NCBI RefSeq assembly: GCF_006542275.1
Contig: NZ_CP041217.1
Coordinates: 1,473,501 to 1,537,500 of the forward strand
Reading direction: 5' to 3'
Length of the DNA: 64,000 nucleotides
Source: Saccharibacillus brassicae
GTDB taxonomy: Bacteria > Bacillota > Bacilli > Paenibacillales > Paenibacillaceae
The position numbers and the translations under genes were made by a program. The notes beneath the pieces were generated by a model that worked only from the letters and a program-made list of their open reading frames with translations, was not told the DNA's origin and searched no databases. Positions within the stretch are counted from its first letter, which is position 1; each line of letters opens with the position of its first letter. Below are positions 33,535 to 41,899 of the stretch, in pieces.

Positions 33535-34638
33535 CTAAAGCGTGCTTCGCTTGGCGATGACGAACGGTTTGCGCGAGTCGCCGACGAGCGTGCGGTTCTC
33601 GGTGACGAGCACGTCTTTGTCGAGAATGACGTTCTCCACGATCGCGCCCGCTTCGATCACGCACTTCTGCATGATGATCGAATTGACGACTTTGGCGCCT
33701 TTTTCGACTTTGACGCCGCGGAACAAAATGCTTGTGTCGACTTCGCCCGCGATCTGGCAGCCGTTGGCAACCAGCGAGTTGCGTACGTCGGCGCCTTCGA
33801 GGTACTTGGTCGGCGCTTCGTATTTGATCTTCGTCTGCACCGGTTGATCCGGCGAGAACAGCTGCTTGTATTTGTCCTGATCGAGCAGTTCGAGACTGTT
33901 CTTATGGTAGCTTTCGATCGAGTTGATGACCGCGTGGTATCCGGTGTACTCGTAACCCGCGATTTTGAGGCCGGCCGGATTGCGCAGGATGGCGTCACGG
34001 AAAAAGTAGCTGTCGCCATGCGCGATGCAGTATTCCATCTGCTGCATGAACAAGCCTTTTTCCATAATGAACAGCTCGATGTAGAGGTTGTGATGCCCCT
34101 TCTCGTTATGGATGCCGTTCACGAAGCCGTCTTCGCCCACTTCTACCCGGAAGCAGGCATCGTGTTCCGGCTCAAGCAGGTCCACGTGCTTGTACACGAC
34201 CGTGACGTCCGCGCCCGAAGCTTTGTGCTTGGCGGCGAGGTCGCAGAAGTCGACTTTGGACAAATGCTGGCTGCCCGAATGTACGACGTATTCGCCGGTG
34301 CTGCGGGCGAAGAAGTCGCGGTTGTTGTGCATATGCTGCAGGTCGCCGACGGAAATGTCGGTCGGGTCATGCCAGTCCGGAGGCAGGATGAACAATCCGC
34401 CGCGTTTGCGGTTGAGATCCCACGGTCCGCCTTCGCCGAGGTGATCGAGCAGCGAGCGGTATTTGCGCCGTACGAACAGCGCGATATCCTGCACGCCCGC
34501 GTTCATCATGTTGGAGAGCGCGAAGTCGATCAGGCGGTAACGTCCCGCAAAAGGAACGGCCGCGCCCGCGCGGAAGTAGGTTAATTCGCTGAGTTGGTCC
34601 AGTTCGTGGTCCAAGTTGATTACACCCATGAGTTTCAT
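33535..34638 (-). CDS. glgD: GlgD, regulatory/companion subunit of ADP-glucose pyrophosphorylase
   Basis: 367 residues. It shows nucleotidyltransferase similarity to GlgC (PFAGRYRLIDFALSNMMNAGVQDIALFVRRKYRSLLDHLG) followed by a left-handed beta-helix (NSLVANGCQIAGEVDTSILFRGVKVEKGAKVVNSIIMQ). The GGxGxRL nucleotide loop of GlgC is replaced by INLDHELDQL, as in other Firmicute GlgD proteins, which are inactive alone and modulate GlgC (established in Geobacillus and Bacillus). The GlgC-GlgD heteromer makes ADP-glucose for glycogen synthesis. It lies downstream of glgC across a 490-bp gap filled by tandem repeats, so cotranscription is likely but the repeats could affect it. GGGACGG is the only visible ribosome binding sequence before the ATG. 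Confidence 0.93.
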   Translation of the reverse strand: MKLMGVINLDHELDQLSELTYFRAGAAVPFAGRYRLIDFALSNMMNAGVQDIALFVRRKYRSLLDHLGEGGPWDLNRKRGGLFILPPDWHDPTDISVGDLQHMHNNRDFFARSTGEYVVHSGSQHLSKVDFCDLAAKHKASGADVTVVYKHVDLLEPEHDACFRVEVGEDGFVNGIHNEKGHHNLYIELFIMEKGLFMQQMEYCIAHGDSYFFRDAILRNPAGLKIAGYEYTGYHAVINSIESYHKNSLELLDQDKYKQLFSPDQPVQTKIKYEAPTKYLEGADVRNSLVANGCQIAGEVDTSILFRGVKVEKGAKVVNSIIMQKCVIEAGAIVENVILDKDVLVTENRTLVGDSRKPFVIAKRSTL

Positions 34639-34736
34639 GGTTCCACCGTCCCTTTTCTGCTTTCTTTGGTTCGAAAATCGTGCTATGTGCTCGGTGCGGT
34701 TCGCGAGATGGCGTAATCGCCCGTTGGCGTTCGGTA

Positions 34737-35145
34737 AGTCGGTACGGCGACTAGTTCTCGCGGGCTGATCCTATCGGATCAATATGGCGAGTCGCCGTTT
34801 ACGGCGATGAATGCCCCACCTATGATCCTAACGGATCAGTAGGGTGAATCGCCGTTTGACGGCGACTAATTATCGCAGGCTGATCCTATCGGATCAGTAT
34901 GGCGAGTCGCCGTTTGACGGCGACTAGTTATCGCAGGCTGATCCTATCGGATCAGTAAGGCGAGTCGCCGTTTACGGCGATGAATTCCCCACCTATGATC
35001 CTAGCGGATCAGTAGGGTGAATCGCCGTTTGACGGCGACAATCTCTCGCGGCTGATCTTTATCAGATCAATATGGCGAGTCGCCGTTTGACGGCGACTAG
35101 TTCTCGCGGGCTGATCCTATCGGATCAATATGGCGAGTCGCCGTT
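34737..35145. repeat. 58-bp tandem array between glgC and glgD, about 7 copies
   Basis: Each unit contains a TGATCCTATCGGATCA palindrome (at 34766, 34823, 34881, 34939, 34996, 35053, 35112) and a CGCCGTTTGACGGCG hairpin. The period is 57-59 bp. Two unit variants alternate, one with GGCTGATCC and one with CACCTATGATCC. The last unit overlaps the 3' end of glgC (stop at 35125). It occupies nearly all of the 34639-35124 gap. Confidence 0.92.
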
Positions 35146-36267
35146 TATAAGTAAAATTTCGCTGTCGTCTTCGCGGTCGGCGCCGATCACGGTATTGTCC
35201 GGGATCACTTTGCCCTGATCGACGATCGCGCGGTGAATACGCACGTTCTTGCCGATCTTCACTTCCGGCATGATGACCGATTCCGTGATGACGCTGCCTT
35301 CGCCGACTTCGACGCCGTAGAACAGGACGGAACGATCGACTTCGCCGTAGACGGTGCAGCCTTCGTTAACCATGCAGTTCTTGAGCTTGGCGTTCGGGGC
35401 GATGTACTGCGCGGGCTCGTTCGGGTTCCGCGTGTAGATGCGCCATTCCGGATCGTTCAGGTTCAGTTCCGGATCGTCGTTGAGCAGGTCCATGTTCGCT
35501 TCCCACAGGCTCGGGATCGTGCCCACGTCGCGCCAGTAGCCCTGGAACGGATACGCGTACAGCGACAGGTCATCGGCCAGCATCTTCGGTACGATGTCTT
35601 TGCCGAAGTCGTGCGCGGATTCGGAATCCGGCTTGTCGATATCTTCTGTCAGGTATTTGCGCAGCACGTCCCATTTGAAAATGTAGACGCCCATCGAAGC
35701 CAACGTGCTTTTCGGCTGCTTCGGTTTTTCGTCGAATTCGTAAATTTTCAAATCTTCGTGGGTATTGATCATGCCGAAGCTCGGCGCTTCTTCCAAAGTC
35801 ACGTTAATGACGGAAATGGTGCAGTCCGCGCCTTTTTCCTTATGGTAGTCGAGCAGCTTCGTGTAATCCATCTTGTACACGTGATCGCCCGACAGGACCA
35901 GCAGATGCTCCGGGTCGTATTGGTCGATAAACTTCAGGTTCCGCGAGATGGCATCGGCCGTTCCCCGGTACCAGCTGCTTCCGTCTTCGCGTTCGTGAGG
36001 AGGCAGGACGAACACGCCCCCGTTTTTGCGGTCCATGTCCCAGTCGCTTCCGACCCCTATGTAAGAATGCAGCACGAGCGGTTCGTATTGGGTCAGCACG
36101 CCTACAGTGTCGATACCGGAATTCGTGCAGTTGCTAAGCGGGAAGTCGATGATGCGGTACGTTCCTCCAAAGTATACGGCAGGCTTTGCCAAAGACTTCG
36201 TCAGGCCTTTCAATCTCTTGCCTTGTCCGCCGGCCAGCAGCATGGCGATCATTTCTTTTTTCTTCAT
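35125..36267 (-). CDS. glgC: Glucose-1-phosphate adenylyltransferase (ADP-glucose pyrophosphorylase), catalytic subunit
   Basis: 380 residues, full length. It makes ADP-glucose from glucose-1-phosphate and ATP, the committed step of glycogen synthesis. Motifs: [28 protein letters not shown] (nucleotide loop and catalytic Lys), [27 protein letters not shown] (metal-binding Asp), FDEKPKQP, and a C-terminal beta-helix. GAGGAGG precedes the ATG. The last nine residues (LLINGDSPY) and the stop codon come from the first unit of the 58-bp tandem array, so the native C-terminus appears to have been replaced by repeat sequence. It is first gene of glgC-glgD-glgP. Confidence 0.96.
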   Translation of the reverse strand: MKKKEMIAMLLAGGQGKRLKGLTKSLAKPAVYFGGTYRIIDFPLSNCTNSGIDTVGVLTQYEPLVLHSYIGVGSDWDMDRKNGGVFVLPPHEREDGSSWYRGTADAISRNLKFIDQYDPEHLLVLSGDHVYKMDYTKLLDYHKEKGADCTISVINVTLEEAPSFGMINTHEDLKIYEFDEKPKQPKSTLASMGVYIFKWDVLRKYLTEDIDKPDSESAHDFGKDIVPKMLADDLSLYAYPFQGYWRDVGTIPSLWEANMDLLNDDPELNLNDPEWRIYTRNPNEPAQYIAPNAKLKNCMVNEGCTVYGEVDRSVLFYGVEVGEGSVITESVIMPEVKIGKNVRIHRAIVDQGKVIPDNTVIGADREDDSEILLINGDSPY

Positions 36268-36553
36268 TCAGACGAACCTCCTCGGCAATATATACGACTG
36301 TGCGCGTGGCGGAGCATTCTCCGCAGATGTGTAAGTGCCCGAACGGGCGGTTGCGACTTGCCAGGATAGCAGAACGGGAATGCAAATCAGCGAGACAGTA
36401 TAAAACCACATATAACATGTTTAACCCGAGCGAGCCATTTGGAATCTCCATTTGCCGGGAAATTTCGCAATAAAACGCACGAAGCGCAAACGGAATTTTG
36501 TGCAAACGATTGAACGAACGCAGCTTGCGCAAATGCGTCGTCCTTCCGTCCTG

Positions 36554-36583
36554 ATGATACCATATACTTGAAAAATTGAAAGT
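36554..36583 (-). promoter_or_regulatory. Candidate glgC promoter
   Basis: On minus an extended -10 (TGGTATCAT) with a weak TTTCAA 16 nt upstream. It implies a ~280-nt leader. Nothing else recognisable was seen between 36268 and 36789. Confidence 0.3.
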
Positions 36584-36789
36584 ATTAAATGAATATCCGG
36601 AACGGAAAGCCGCGGGTGAAGCCGCTCAAACGGACGTCGATCGAAGCCTGTGGGAAAAAGAGCGAAACCTCTGCTTGGGCAGGACGGATTTTGTGCGGAT
36701 TCGGGGAAAAAGAAGGACTGGCCCGCGTTCTGGTCAGGCTGCCGCAGACGGTGGGGGACATTCGGAAAAATTCGCGGCTTTCGCCTCAC

Positions 36790-36974
36790 CTAACGAACCC
36801 GGGTCACGCTATTCGGCGATAAAAACGCTTTTACTGCATACTAACGAATCGCAGCAGCGTTATTTGTCCGAAATCGGCCTGAATCGACGGAATGGGAGCG
36901 AATAAGAACACGAGGATTCGTTCGTTTGCAAAAAAGGCGGAAAATCGGGAAATAGCGGTATGAGGATTCGCTGC
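36790..36974. repeat. Four-box composite palindrome, copy C
   Basis: Boxes start at 36790 (CTAACGAACCC) and 36841 (CTAACGAATCG); inverted boxes at 36914-36924 and 36964-36974 are more diverged (GGATTCGTTCG, GGATTCGCTG). Each keeps the six-base gap to a CGCTATTTG-like arm. Spacing is 51/73/50. Confidence 0.88.
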
Positions 36975-37094
36975 GCGGGGGCGGGGAACGTGCGGGGTGC
37001 GGGGGGTGTGCGTATGGACGTGCATATAGATATGGAGAATGCGAAAAGATCGATAGTATGCAAAAAGACAGTAACGCGCGCAGGCCTGGCCCGA

Positions 37095-37134
37095 ACAAAA
37101 ACCCTGCCGCTCCATTCGGAGCAGCAGGGTTTTG
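37095..37134 (-). terminator. Rho-independent terminator of ykoEDC (minus)
   Basis: On minus: CAAAACCCTGCTGCTCC-GAAT-GGAGCGGCAGGGTTTTTG; long stem with one mismatch and a T-run. Confidence 0.87.
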
Positions 37135-37157
37135 CGGCAGCCCGGAACGCAGCCCGT

Positions 37158-37973
37158 TCACGGACTCGTCCGCATGTCGCCGAGCCCGAACACCGGCACC
37201 AGCTGCGCCAGCAGCAGCGCGGCGGCAGCCGCTCCGGCGAGCAGCAGGAATACGGCCGCATCGCTGCGCGTAACCGGCGACGGATAATAGTAGGTTCTGC
37301 GGCGCTCGGCATCGAAGCGCTTCACTTCCATCGCGACGGCGGTACGCTGGGCGCGCCGGATGCTCTGCGCCAGCAGCGGCAGCGCGTACAGCTCCGGCAG
37401 GCGCAGCAGCGCCGCGGGCGCGAAGCCCCGTCCGGCGCCTCCGGTGCCGCGCACGGCAAGGGCGTCGCGCCGGATGCGCAGCTCCTCCAGCGCCATCGGC
37501 ATGAGGCGAAGCGACGCCATGAAGCTGTAGGCGTATTTGGGGCTGAGCTTCAGGCGCTGCATCAGCGCGTAGAACAGGTCGGTCGAGCGGGTCGTCAGCA
37601 CGAACAGCAGCCCCTGGCAGCCGAACGCGATCGAGCGGAAGCCCAGATGCAGGCCGCGATAGAAGCTTTCCTGCGAGATCGAGATCGGACCAAGCGACCA
37701 CCAGATCTCGGTGCCTTTGCCGAACAGGATCATCGACAGCGAAGCGGAAGCGAACGCCAGCGCGAAGCCCGAAGCGAGCAGCGCCGTTTTCCAGGCCGGA
37801 TAACCGGAAGCGGCGAACAGCAGCAGCAGAAATACGACGGCCAGATAAAACGAAGCGTCGATCCGGTGCGTCAGCACCGTCAAAGCGAACAGCAGCAGGA
37901 ACAGCGGCAGCTTGAGCGCCGGGTTGGCCCGGTGCAGCCACGTCGTGCGGGCCGGTTCGAAAAATCCGTTCAC
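37158..37973 (-). CDS. ykoC: ECF transporter T component (thiamine precursor)
   Basis: 271 residues with a GTG start at 37973, AAGGAGG lying 7 nt upstream. Its start overlaps the stop of the ATPase gene by 4 nt (GTGA), implying translational coupling. Five or six hydrophobic segments (LKLPLFLLLFALTVLTH ... LLLAGAAAAALLLAQLVPV) and two cytoplasmic coupling-helix motifs (ALRLMPMALEELRIRRDALAVRG and AQRTAVAMEVKRFDA) identify EcfT (PF02361). T components link the ATPases to the substrate-binding S protein. With YkoE and YkoD upstream and a TPP riboswitch in front of the operon, the complex should import hydroxymethylpyrimidine/thiamine precursors. The symbol rests on synteny. Confidence 0.9.
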   Translation of the reverse strand: MNGFFEPARTTWLHRANPALKLPLFLLLFALTVLTHRIDASFYLAVVFLLLLFAASGYPAWKTALLASGFALAFASASLSMILFGKGTEIWWSLGPISISQESFYRGLHLGFRSIAFGCQGLLFVLTTRSTDLFYALMQRLKLSPKYAYSFMASLRLMPMALEELRIRRDALAVRGTGGAGRGFAPAALLRLPELYALPLLAQSIRRAQRTAVAMEVKRFDAERRRTYYYPSPVTRSDAAVFLLLAGAAAAALLLAQLVPVFGLGDMRTSP

Positions 37974-39748
37974 GGACGTACCTCCTTCGACAGCCGCAGC
38001 CCGTCGGCGCGGGAGCGGCCCGTCTGTTCGATCGAGGCCAGCCGGCCGTCTTCGATCCGCCAGATTTGCGTGGCCAGCCGCTCGGCGATTTCCATCTCGT
38101 GCGTAATCATCAGCACGGCATGGCCGGAAGCGCGCAGCCGCTCGCACAGATCCAGAATCGCGAACGCGTTGCGTGCGTCCTGGCCGAACGTCGGCTCGTC
38201 GAGCAGCAGCAGCGGCTTGTCCGACACGATAGCCGAAGCGACGCTGAGCCGGCGCTTCTGGCCGAGCGACAGCAGGTACGGATGGCGCTCGGCATAATCG
38301 CCAAGCCCGAAAACGTCTAGGCAGTCGGAAGCCCGGCGCAGAATGCCGGCTTCCGCTTCGCCGTCCGGTCGGCTGCGCCCGAACCAGCGGGCGCGCCAGC
38401 TGCCGCGGGCCGCGCCGCTCTCCGCCGCTTCGCTGCGCAGCGTGAACGACACTTCGTCCAGCACCCGGTTCGTCACGAACTGGAACTCGGGGTTCTGGAA
38501 CACGAAGGCGGCGTGCCGCGCCGCCGTCTCCCGCAGCGCCCGGCGGCCCGGGGGGCGTTCCCCCGCGTATTCGCACGAGCCTTCATGCGGCAGCAGGCCC
38601 ATCAGCCCGAGCAGCAGCGAGCTTTTGCCGGCGCCGTTCGGGCCGGTCAGCGCGATCAGGTCGCCGGGCCGGACGGCGGCCGATTCCGCCGCGCAGACGG
38701 CCTTGCCGCCGCGCAGCACGCGGAAATCGCGCAGCTGAAGCAGCGGCCGGGCCGCGTCGGCGGCTTCGCCCGGAGCCGCCGATGCGCGCGGCCCGGCAGC
38801 GGCGGCCGGAACGCCGGGGGCTTGCGCGTCAACGGCATAGCCGGCCGAAGCCGCGACAGCCGCCTGATCGACGCGCTCGGGCGCAGCGACGCGGAGCGCC
38901 GCTTCGCCCGATGCCGCCGCGCCGCCGACAGCGCGCCGCTCGCCTCGCTCGCCGGCCAGCCGGGACGCCGGAGCCGCCCCGGCCCCGTAAGCCTCGTGCC
39001 AGGCTTCCGGATGCCAGATGCCGTATTCGCGCATCTCCGCGCGGTAGCGGCCGAAGATCAGGGCCGCCGGACCGTCGGCCAGTATCGTGCCGTCGCCCCG
39101 GAACAGGACGACCCGGTCGACCCAGTCCAGCACTTCTTCGAGCCGGTGCTCGACGATGATAACTGTCCGGCCTCCGGCGACGCGGCGAACGGCGTCCCAG
39201 ATCGTGCGCCGCCCTTCCGGGTCCAGCAGCGCGGACGGCTCGTCGAGCAGCAGCGTGTCCGGTGCGAGCAGCAGCACCGACGCAAGCGCGAGGCGCTGCT
39301 TCATGCCCTGCGACAGCGAGCCGATCGCGACGTGCGGGTCGGGCAGGTCCAGCCCGACTTCGCGCAGCGCCTGTTCGATCAGCGGCCGCATCCGCGGCGC
39401 GGGCACTTCCAGATTCTCCAGCACGAAAGCCAATTCTTCGTCGACGTAAGGCATACAGAACTGCGTGTCGGGGTCCTGGAACACGATGCCCGCCGAATCC
39501 GGCACGCTCAGCCGCTCCGCCTTGAGCGGCACTTCCGTGATCCGCGGGATGATGCCGCCGAGCACCTGCAGCAGCGTCGATTTGCCGCAGCCGCTCGGGC
39601 CGAGCAGCAGCACTTTTTCGCCGCGGCGGATTCGGAGCGACAAATCGCGAAACAGCAAGTCCGGCGTGCCGGGAAATTTCAGCCGCAGCTTCTCCGCTTC
39701 GGCGGCGTATTCGACCTTGGGCTCCGGCTGTTCAGCTGTCCAGCGCAT
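37970..39748 (-). CDS. ykoD: ECF transporter ATPase, two ABC domains fused
   Basis: 592 residues with two nucleotide-binding domains. Domain 1: Walker A LLGPSGCGKSTLL, signature LSQGMKQRLALAS, Walker B TLLLDEPSALLD. Domain 2: Walker A LTGPNGAGKSSLL, signature SLGQKRRLSVAS, Walker B LLLLDEPTFGQD. An Ala/Gly-rich linker (~245-330, e.g. AGAAPASRLAGE) joins them, longer than in typical YkoD. It powers YkoE/YkoC import. The start overlaps the ykoE stop by 17 nt, with GGAAAG upstream. The Ala-rich linker matches the general tendency to low-complexity insertions in this window. Confidence 0.93.
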   Translation of the reverse strand: MRWTAEQPEPKVEYAAEAEKLRLKFPGTPDLLFRDLSLRIRRGEKVLLLGPSGCGKSTLLQVLGGIIPRITEVPLKAERLSVPDSAGIVFQDPDTQFCMPYVDEELAFVLENLEVPAPRMRPLIEQALREVGLDLPDPHVAIGSLSQGMKQRLALASVLLLAPDTLLLDEPSALLDPEGRRTIWDAVRRVAGGRTVIIVEHRLEEVLDWVDRVVLFRGDGTILADGPAALIFGRYRAEMREYGIWHPEAWHEAYGAGAAPASRLAGERGERRAVGGAAASGEAALRVAAPERVDQAAVAASAGYAVDAQAPGVPAAAAGPRASAAPGEAADAARPLLQLRDFRVLRGGKAVCAAESAAVRPGDLIALTGPNGAGKSSLLLGLMGLLPHEGSCEYAGERPPGRRALRETAARHAAFVFQNPEFQFVTNRVLDEVSFTLRSEAAESGAARGSWRARWFGRSRPDGEAEAGILRRASDCLDVFGLGDYAERHPYLLSLGQKRRLSVASAIVSDKPLLLLDEPTFGQDARNAFAILDLCERLRASGHAVLMITHEMEIAERLATQIWRIEDGRLASIEQTGRSRADGLRLSKEVRP

Positions 39749-40343
39749 CGTATTCTTTCCTCTCCACCGGCCGCAGCGACTGGGTAACGCCGGCTTTTTC
39801 GAGCAGCTTCGCCAAGCCGTACATCAGGTACCCGGCGATGACGAAGCCGCTGATCGTCCGCAGCGAATATTTCAGAATAAGCAGCCACGTCGCGTATTCC
39901 GTGACGTACCCGTAATAAATGTCCGCCAGCAGCGAGCCGGCGGCCGCCGCGATACCGGCAAGGCCCGCGACGAAAGCGCTGGTGCTGCGGTAACGGAACG
40001 CCGCGAAGACCAATTCGGCGCCCAGCCCCTGCACGACGCTGTAGAGCAGCAGTTGGATGCCGTAGGCGCTGCCGAAAGCGATCTCCAGATGCGCCGCCGC
40101 GATCTCGGCGATCAGAGCGACGCCGGGCTTGCGGATCAACAGAAACGCAAGCGTCGAAGCGGCGAACCACATGCCGTAGACCAGCTCGTCCGACTGGACG
40201 AACAGCAGCCCCGCGATGCTCGATACCGATGCCCACAGATGGTAGACGACGCCCAGCACGAGCGATACGACGACCGTGACCAATACGTCGGTCAGCGTCA
40301 ATCCTTTGCGCCGCGAAGGCGCCTTTTCACTTTTGATACCCAT
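39732..40343 (-). CDS. ykoE: ECF transporter S component, hydroxymethylpyrimidine/thiamine type
   Basis: 203 residues, the substrate-binding membrane subunit of the YkoE family (PF09819). Five or six helices are visible: LTLTDVLVTVVVSLVLGVVYHLW, DELVYGMWFAASTLAFLLIR, GIQLLLYSVVQGLGAELVFAAF, AFVAGLAGIAAAAGSLLADIYYG and LRTISGFVIAGYLMYGLAKLL. The start at 40343 is chosen for GGGGAGAA about 8 nt upstream; an upstream in-frame ATG at 40364 has no ribosome binding site and the frame above it enters the riboswitch terminator. It is first gene of ykoE-ykoD-ykoC. ykoF, present in the B. subtilis operon, is absent. Confidence 0.92.
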   Translation of the reverse strand: MGIKSEKAPSRRKGLTLTDVLVTVVVSLVLGVVYHLWASVSSIAGLLFVQSDELVYGMWFAASTLAFLLIRKPGVALIAEIAAAHLEIAFGSAYGIQLLLYSVVQGLGAELVFAAFRYRSTSAFVAGLAGIAAAAGSLLADIYYGYVTEYATWLLILKYSLRTISGFVIAGYLMYGLAKLLEKAGVTQSLRPVERKEYDALDS

Positions 40344-40421
40344 TGTCCCATTCTCCCCGCTCATAGTCGTTTGCTGCGGTAACGACGAGGGTTCGCCCGG
40401 CATTTTCGCTGCCGGAAGCGC

Positions 40422-40464
40422 AAAAAAGCGGCTTTCCGGCATAAAAATGCGCAGAAAGCCGCCG
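40422..40464 (-). terminator. Riboswitch expression platform: terminator before ykoE
   Basis: On minus: GCGGCTTTC ... GAAAGCCGC followed by TTTTTT, just downstream of the TPP aptamer. TPP binding should favour this terminator. Confidence 0.85.
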
Positions 40465-40475
40465 ATTTCACGGAC

Positions 40476-40577
40476 GGATACGAATTCTCTACGCTGGCAT
40501 GATCCAGATCAGATTAACGGTCAGAAGCGGTCAAACGGCTTCAATCTCAGTCCGGCTCGCCCGGACCCCCGTATCGT
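40476..40577 (-). promoter_or_regulatory. TPP riboswitch (THI element)
   Basis: On minus, P1 is GATACG/CGTATC. The conserved CTGAGA follows a GGGGG-TCCGGGCGAGCCGGA stem, and CTGATCTGGATCATGCCAGCG plus TAGAGA closes the aptamer. These are the hallmark TPP-aptamer sequences. It controls ykoEDC by transcription termination at 40422. Confidence 0.95.
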
Positions 40578-40658
40578 TATGCAGTTGCTTTTCACCCTAC
40601 ACCTTTTGGCGCGGCAGCGCAACAGCGAATTTCCGCATGCGCCGCTTAGGTAGGTCTC

Positions 40659-41654
40659 TTACTTCATGCCGCGCCGCAAAATCCGCAGCATAACGGCCTG
40701 CACCAGCCGGTCCGGCAGCCGCTTTTTGAACCAGACGAGCGCGGCCGCCCCGCGCGGCAGCACATAGCGAAAACGGCCGCGGCCCCGCCGTCCGAGCGCC
40801 AGGTCCACCGCGAGCTTCGCCACGTCGCGCGGATCGCCGCCGCTCTGCGCGCTGGCACGCGACATATCGAGCATCCGCTGCAGCGCCGCCTCGTTCGGCG
40901 AATGCTCCGCCCGGTGAATGCCGGCGAAGCCTTTGTCCCAGATCTCCGTCTTGTACGACGCCGGTTCGAGCACGTAAGTGCGGATACCGTGCGGAGCCGT
41001 CTCAAGCGCGAGCGATTCGCTGAAGCCTTCGATCGCGAACTTTGACGAGACGTACGGCGCGTAGCCGGGCAGGCCGATCGCGCCGCTGACGCTGCTCATC
41101 TGGATGATGCAGCCGCTTCCGGCCTCGCGCATGTACGGGACGACCGCGCCGGTCATGGCGATCAGGCCGAACACGTTGACCGCGAACTGTTCCCTCCAGC
41201 CGTGCATCGGCACTTCGCCGATGAATCCGCCCATCGCGAGTCCCGCGTTGTTGACGAGAATATCGATCCGCCCGAACGCTGCGCCAATGTCCGCCACCGC
41301 TTCGGTCACGCGTGCGTCGTCACATACGTCAAGCGCCACCGGGAAGATCAGGCCCGACACCGGCCCGGTTCCGAGCGGAATCAGGCCGCGCGGTTCGATC
41401 GTCTTCCCGGCGTCTCCGCTCCGATTCCGGACGGCGCCGGCTTCGGCTCCAGGTTCTGCGTCCCTGCCCGCTGCGACTTCCGCCCCTGCCGCGCGGTCGG
41501 CTTCCCGCGCCGCGGCCAGCAGCCGCTCCGCCGCTTCCGGCCGCCGCATGCAGGCCGCTACGCGCACCCCCTCCGATGCCAGCCCGATACAGATATGCAG
41601 GCCGAACCCGCTCGACGTGCCTGTCACGATCGCCGTTTTATTTTTCGTATCCAT
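40659..41654 (-). CDS. Short-chain dehydrogenase/reductase
   Basis: 331 residues. Cofactor loop VTGTSSGFGLHI, NNAGLA, catalytic Ser in QMSSVSGAIG, and YxxxK as YAPYVSSKFAIEGFSESLALE. It is longer than the ~280 residues usual for this SDR type. The excess is an Ala/Glu/Arg-rich stretch at ~48-95 (ADRAAGAEVAAGRDAEPGAE) between the first beta-alpha units, the same kind of insertion as in the degenerate SDR at 24929. The catalytic core is complete. The start at 41654 is supported by AAGGAG ~12 nt upstream; the alternative ATG at 41705 lacks a site. A perfect TATAAT (minus, 41709-41714) could be its -10. It is monocistronic and the substrate is unknown. Confidence 0.88.
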   Translation of the reverse strand: MDTKNKTAIVTGTSSGFGLHICIGLASEGVRVAACMRRPEAAERLLAAAREADRAAGAEVAAGRDAEPGAEAGAVRNRSGDAGKTIEPRGLIPLGTGPVSGLIFPVALDVCDDARVTEAVADIGAAFGRIDILVNNAGLAMGGFIGEVPMHGWREQFAVNVFGLIAMTGAVVPYMREAGSGCIIQMSSVSGAIGLPGYAPYVSSKFAIEGFSESLALETAPHGIRTYVLEPASYKTEIWDKGFAGIHRAEHSPNEAALQRMLDMSRASAQSGGDPRDVAKLAVDLALGRRGRGRFRYVLPRGAAALVWFKKRLPDRLVQAVMLRILRRGMK

Positions 41655-41829
41655 GTTTCGGCGCTGCTCCTTCACTTGGACCGCTCCCCGTTTGTCAATT
41701 TTCATTACATTATACGTTTGCTTGCTTTACATAATATCGACCAAGTGATAGCGTTGATCTATTCCCCTTACGAACGGACTCCTCTTCTGGATCACTCTGT
41801 TTACCCTTTCCTTTTCATGCACCCCTGAT

Positions 41830-41859
41830 AGAAATAAAGCTCTCTTTATTTCTTTTTTT
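41830..41859 (+). promoter_or_regulatory. AT-rich leader hairpin with T-run before the GT4 operon
   Basis: AGAAATAAAG-CTCT-CTTTATTTCT followed by TTTTTTT. It has terminator form but a weak A/U stem, and no plus-strand gene ends upstream, so it may be a leader attenuator. Confidence 0.35.
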
Positions 41860-41899
41860 CGTTCTGTTTTATGTAAAAATATGAAAAGGAGGATTTATC

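Noticed and set aside
34737-35145. Array resembling a CRISPR (regular ~58-bp spacing)
   Set aside because: Whole units, not only short repeats, are conserved; there are no unique spacers and no cas genes.
36421-36789. 122-codon minus-strand frame upstream of glgC
   Set aside because: Biased, non-globular composition, no ribosome binding site, and it overlaps the likely glgC promoter.
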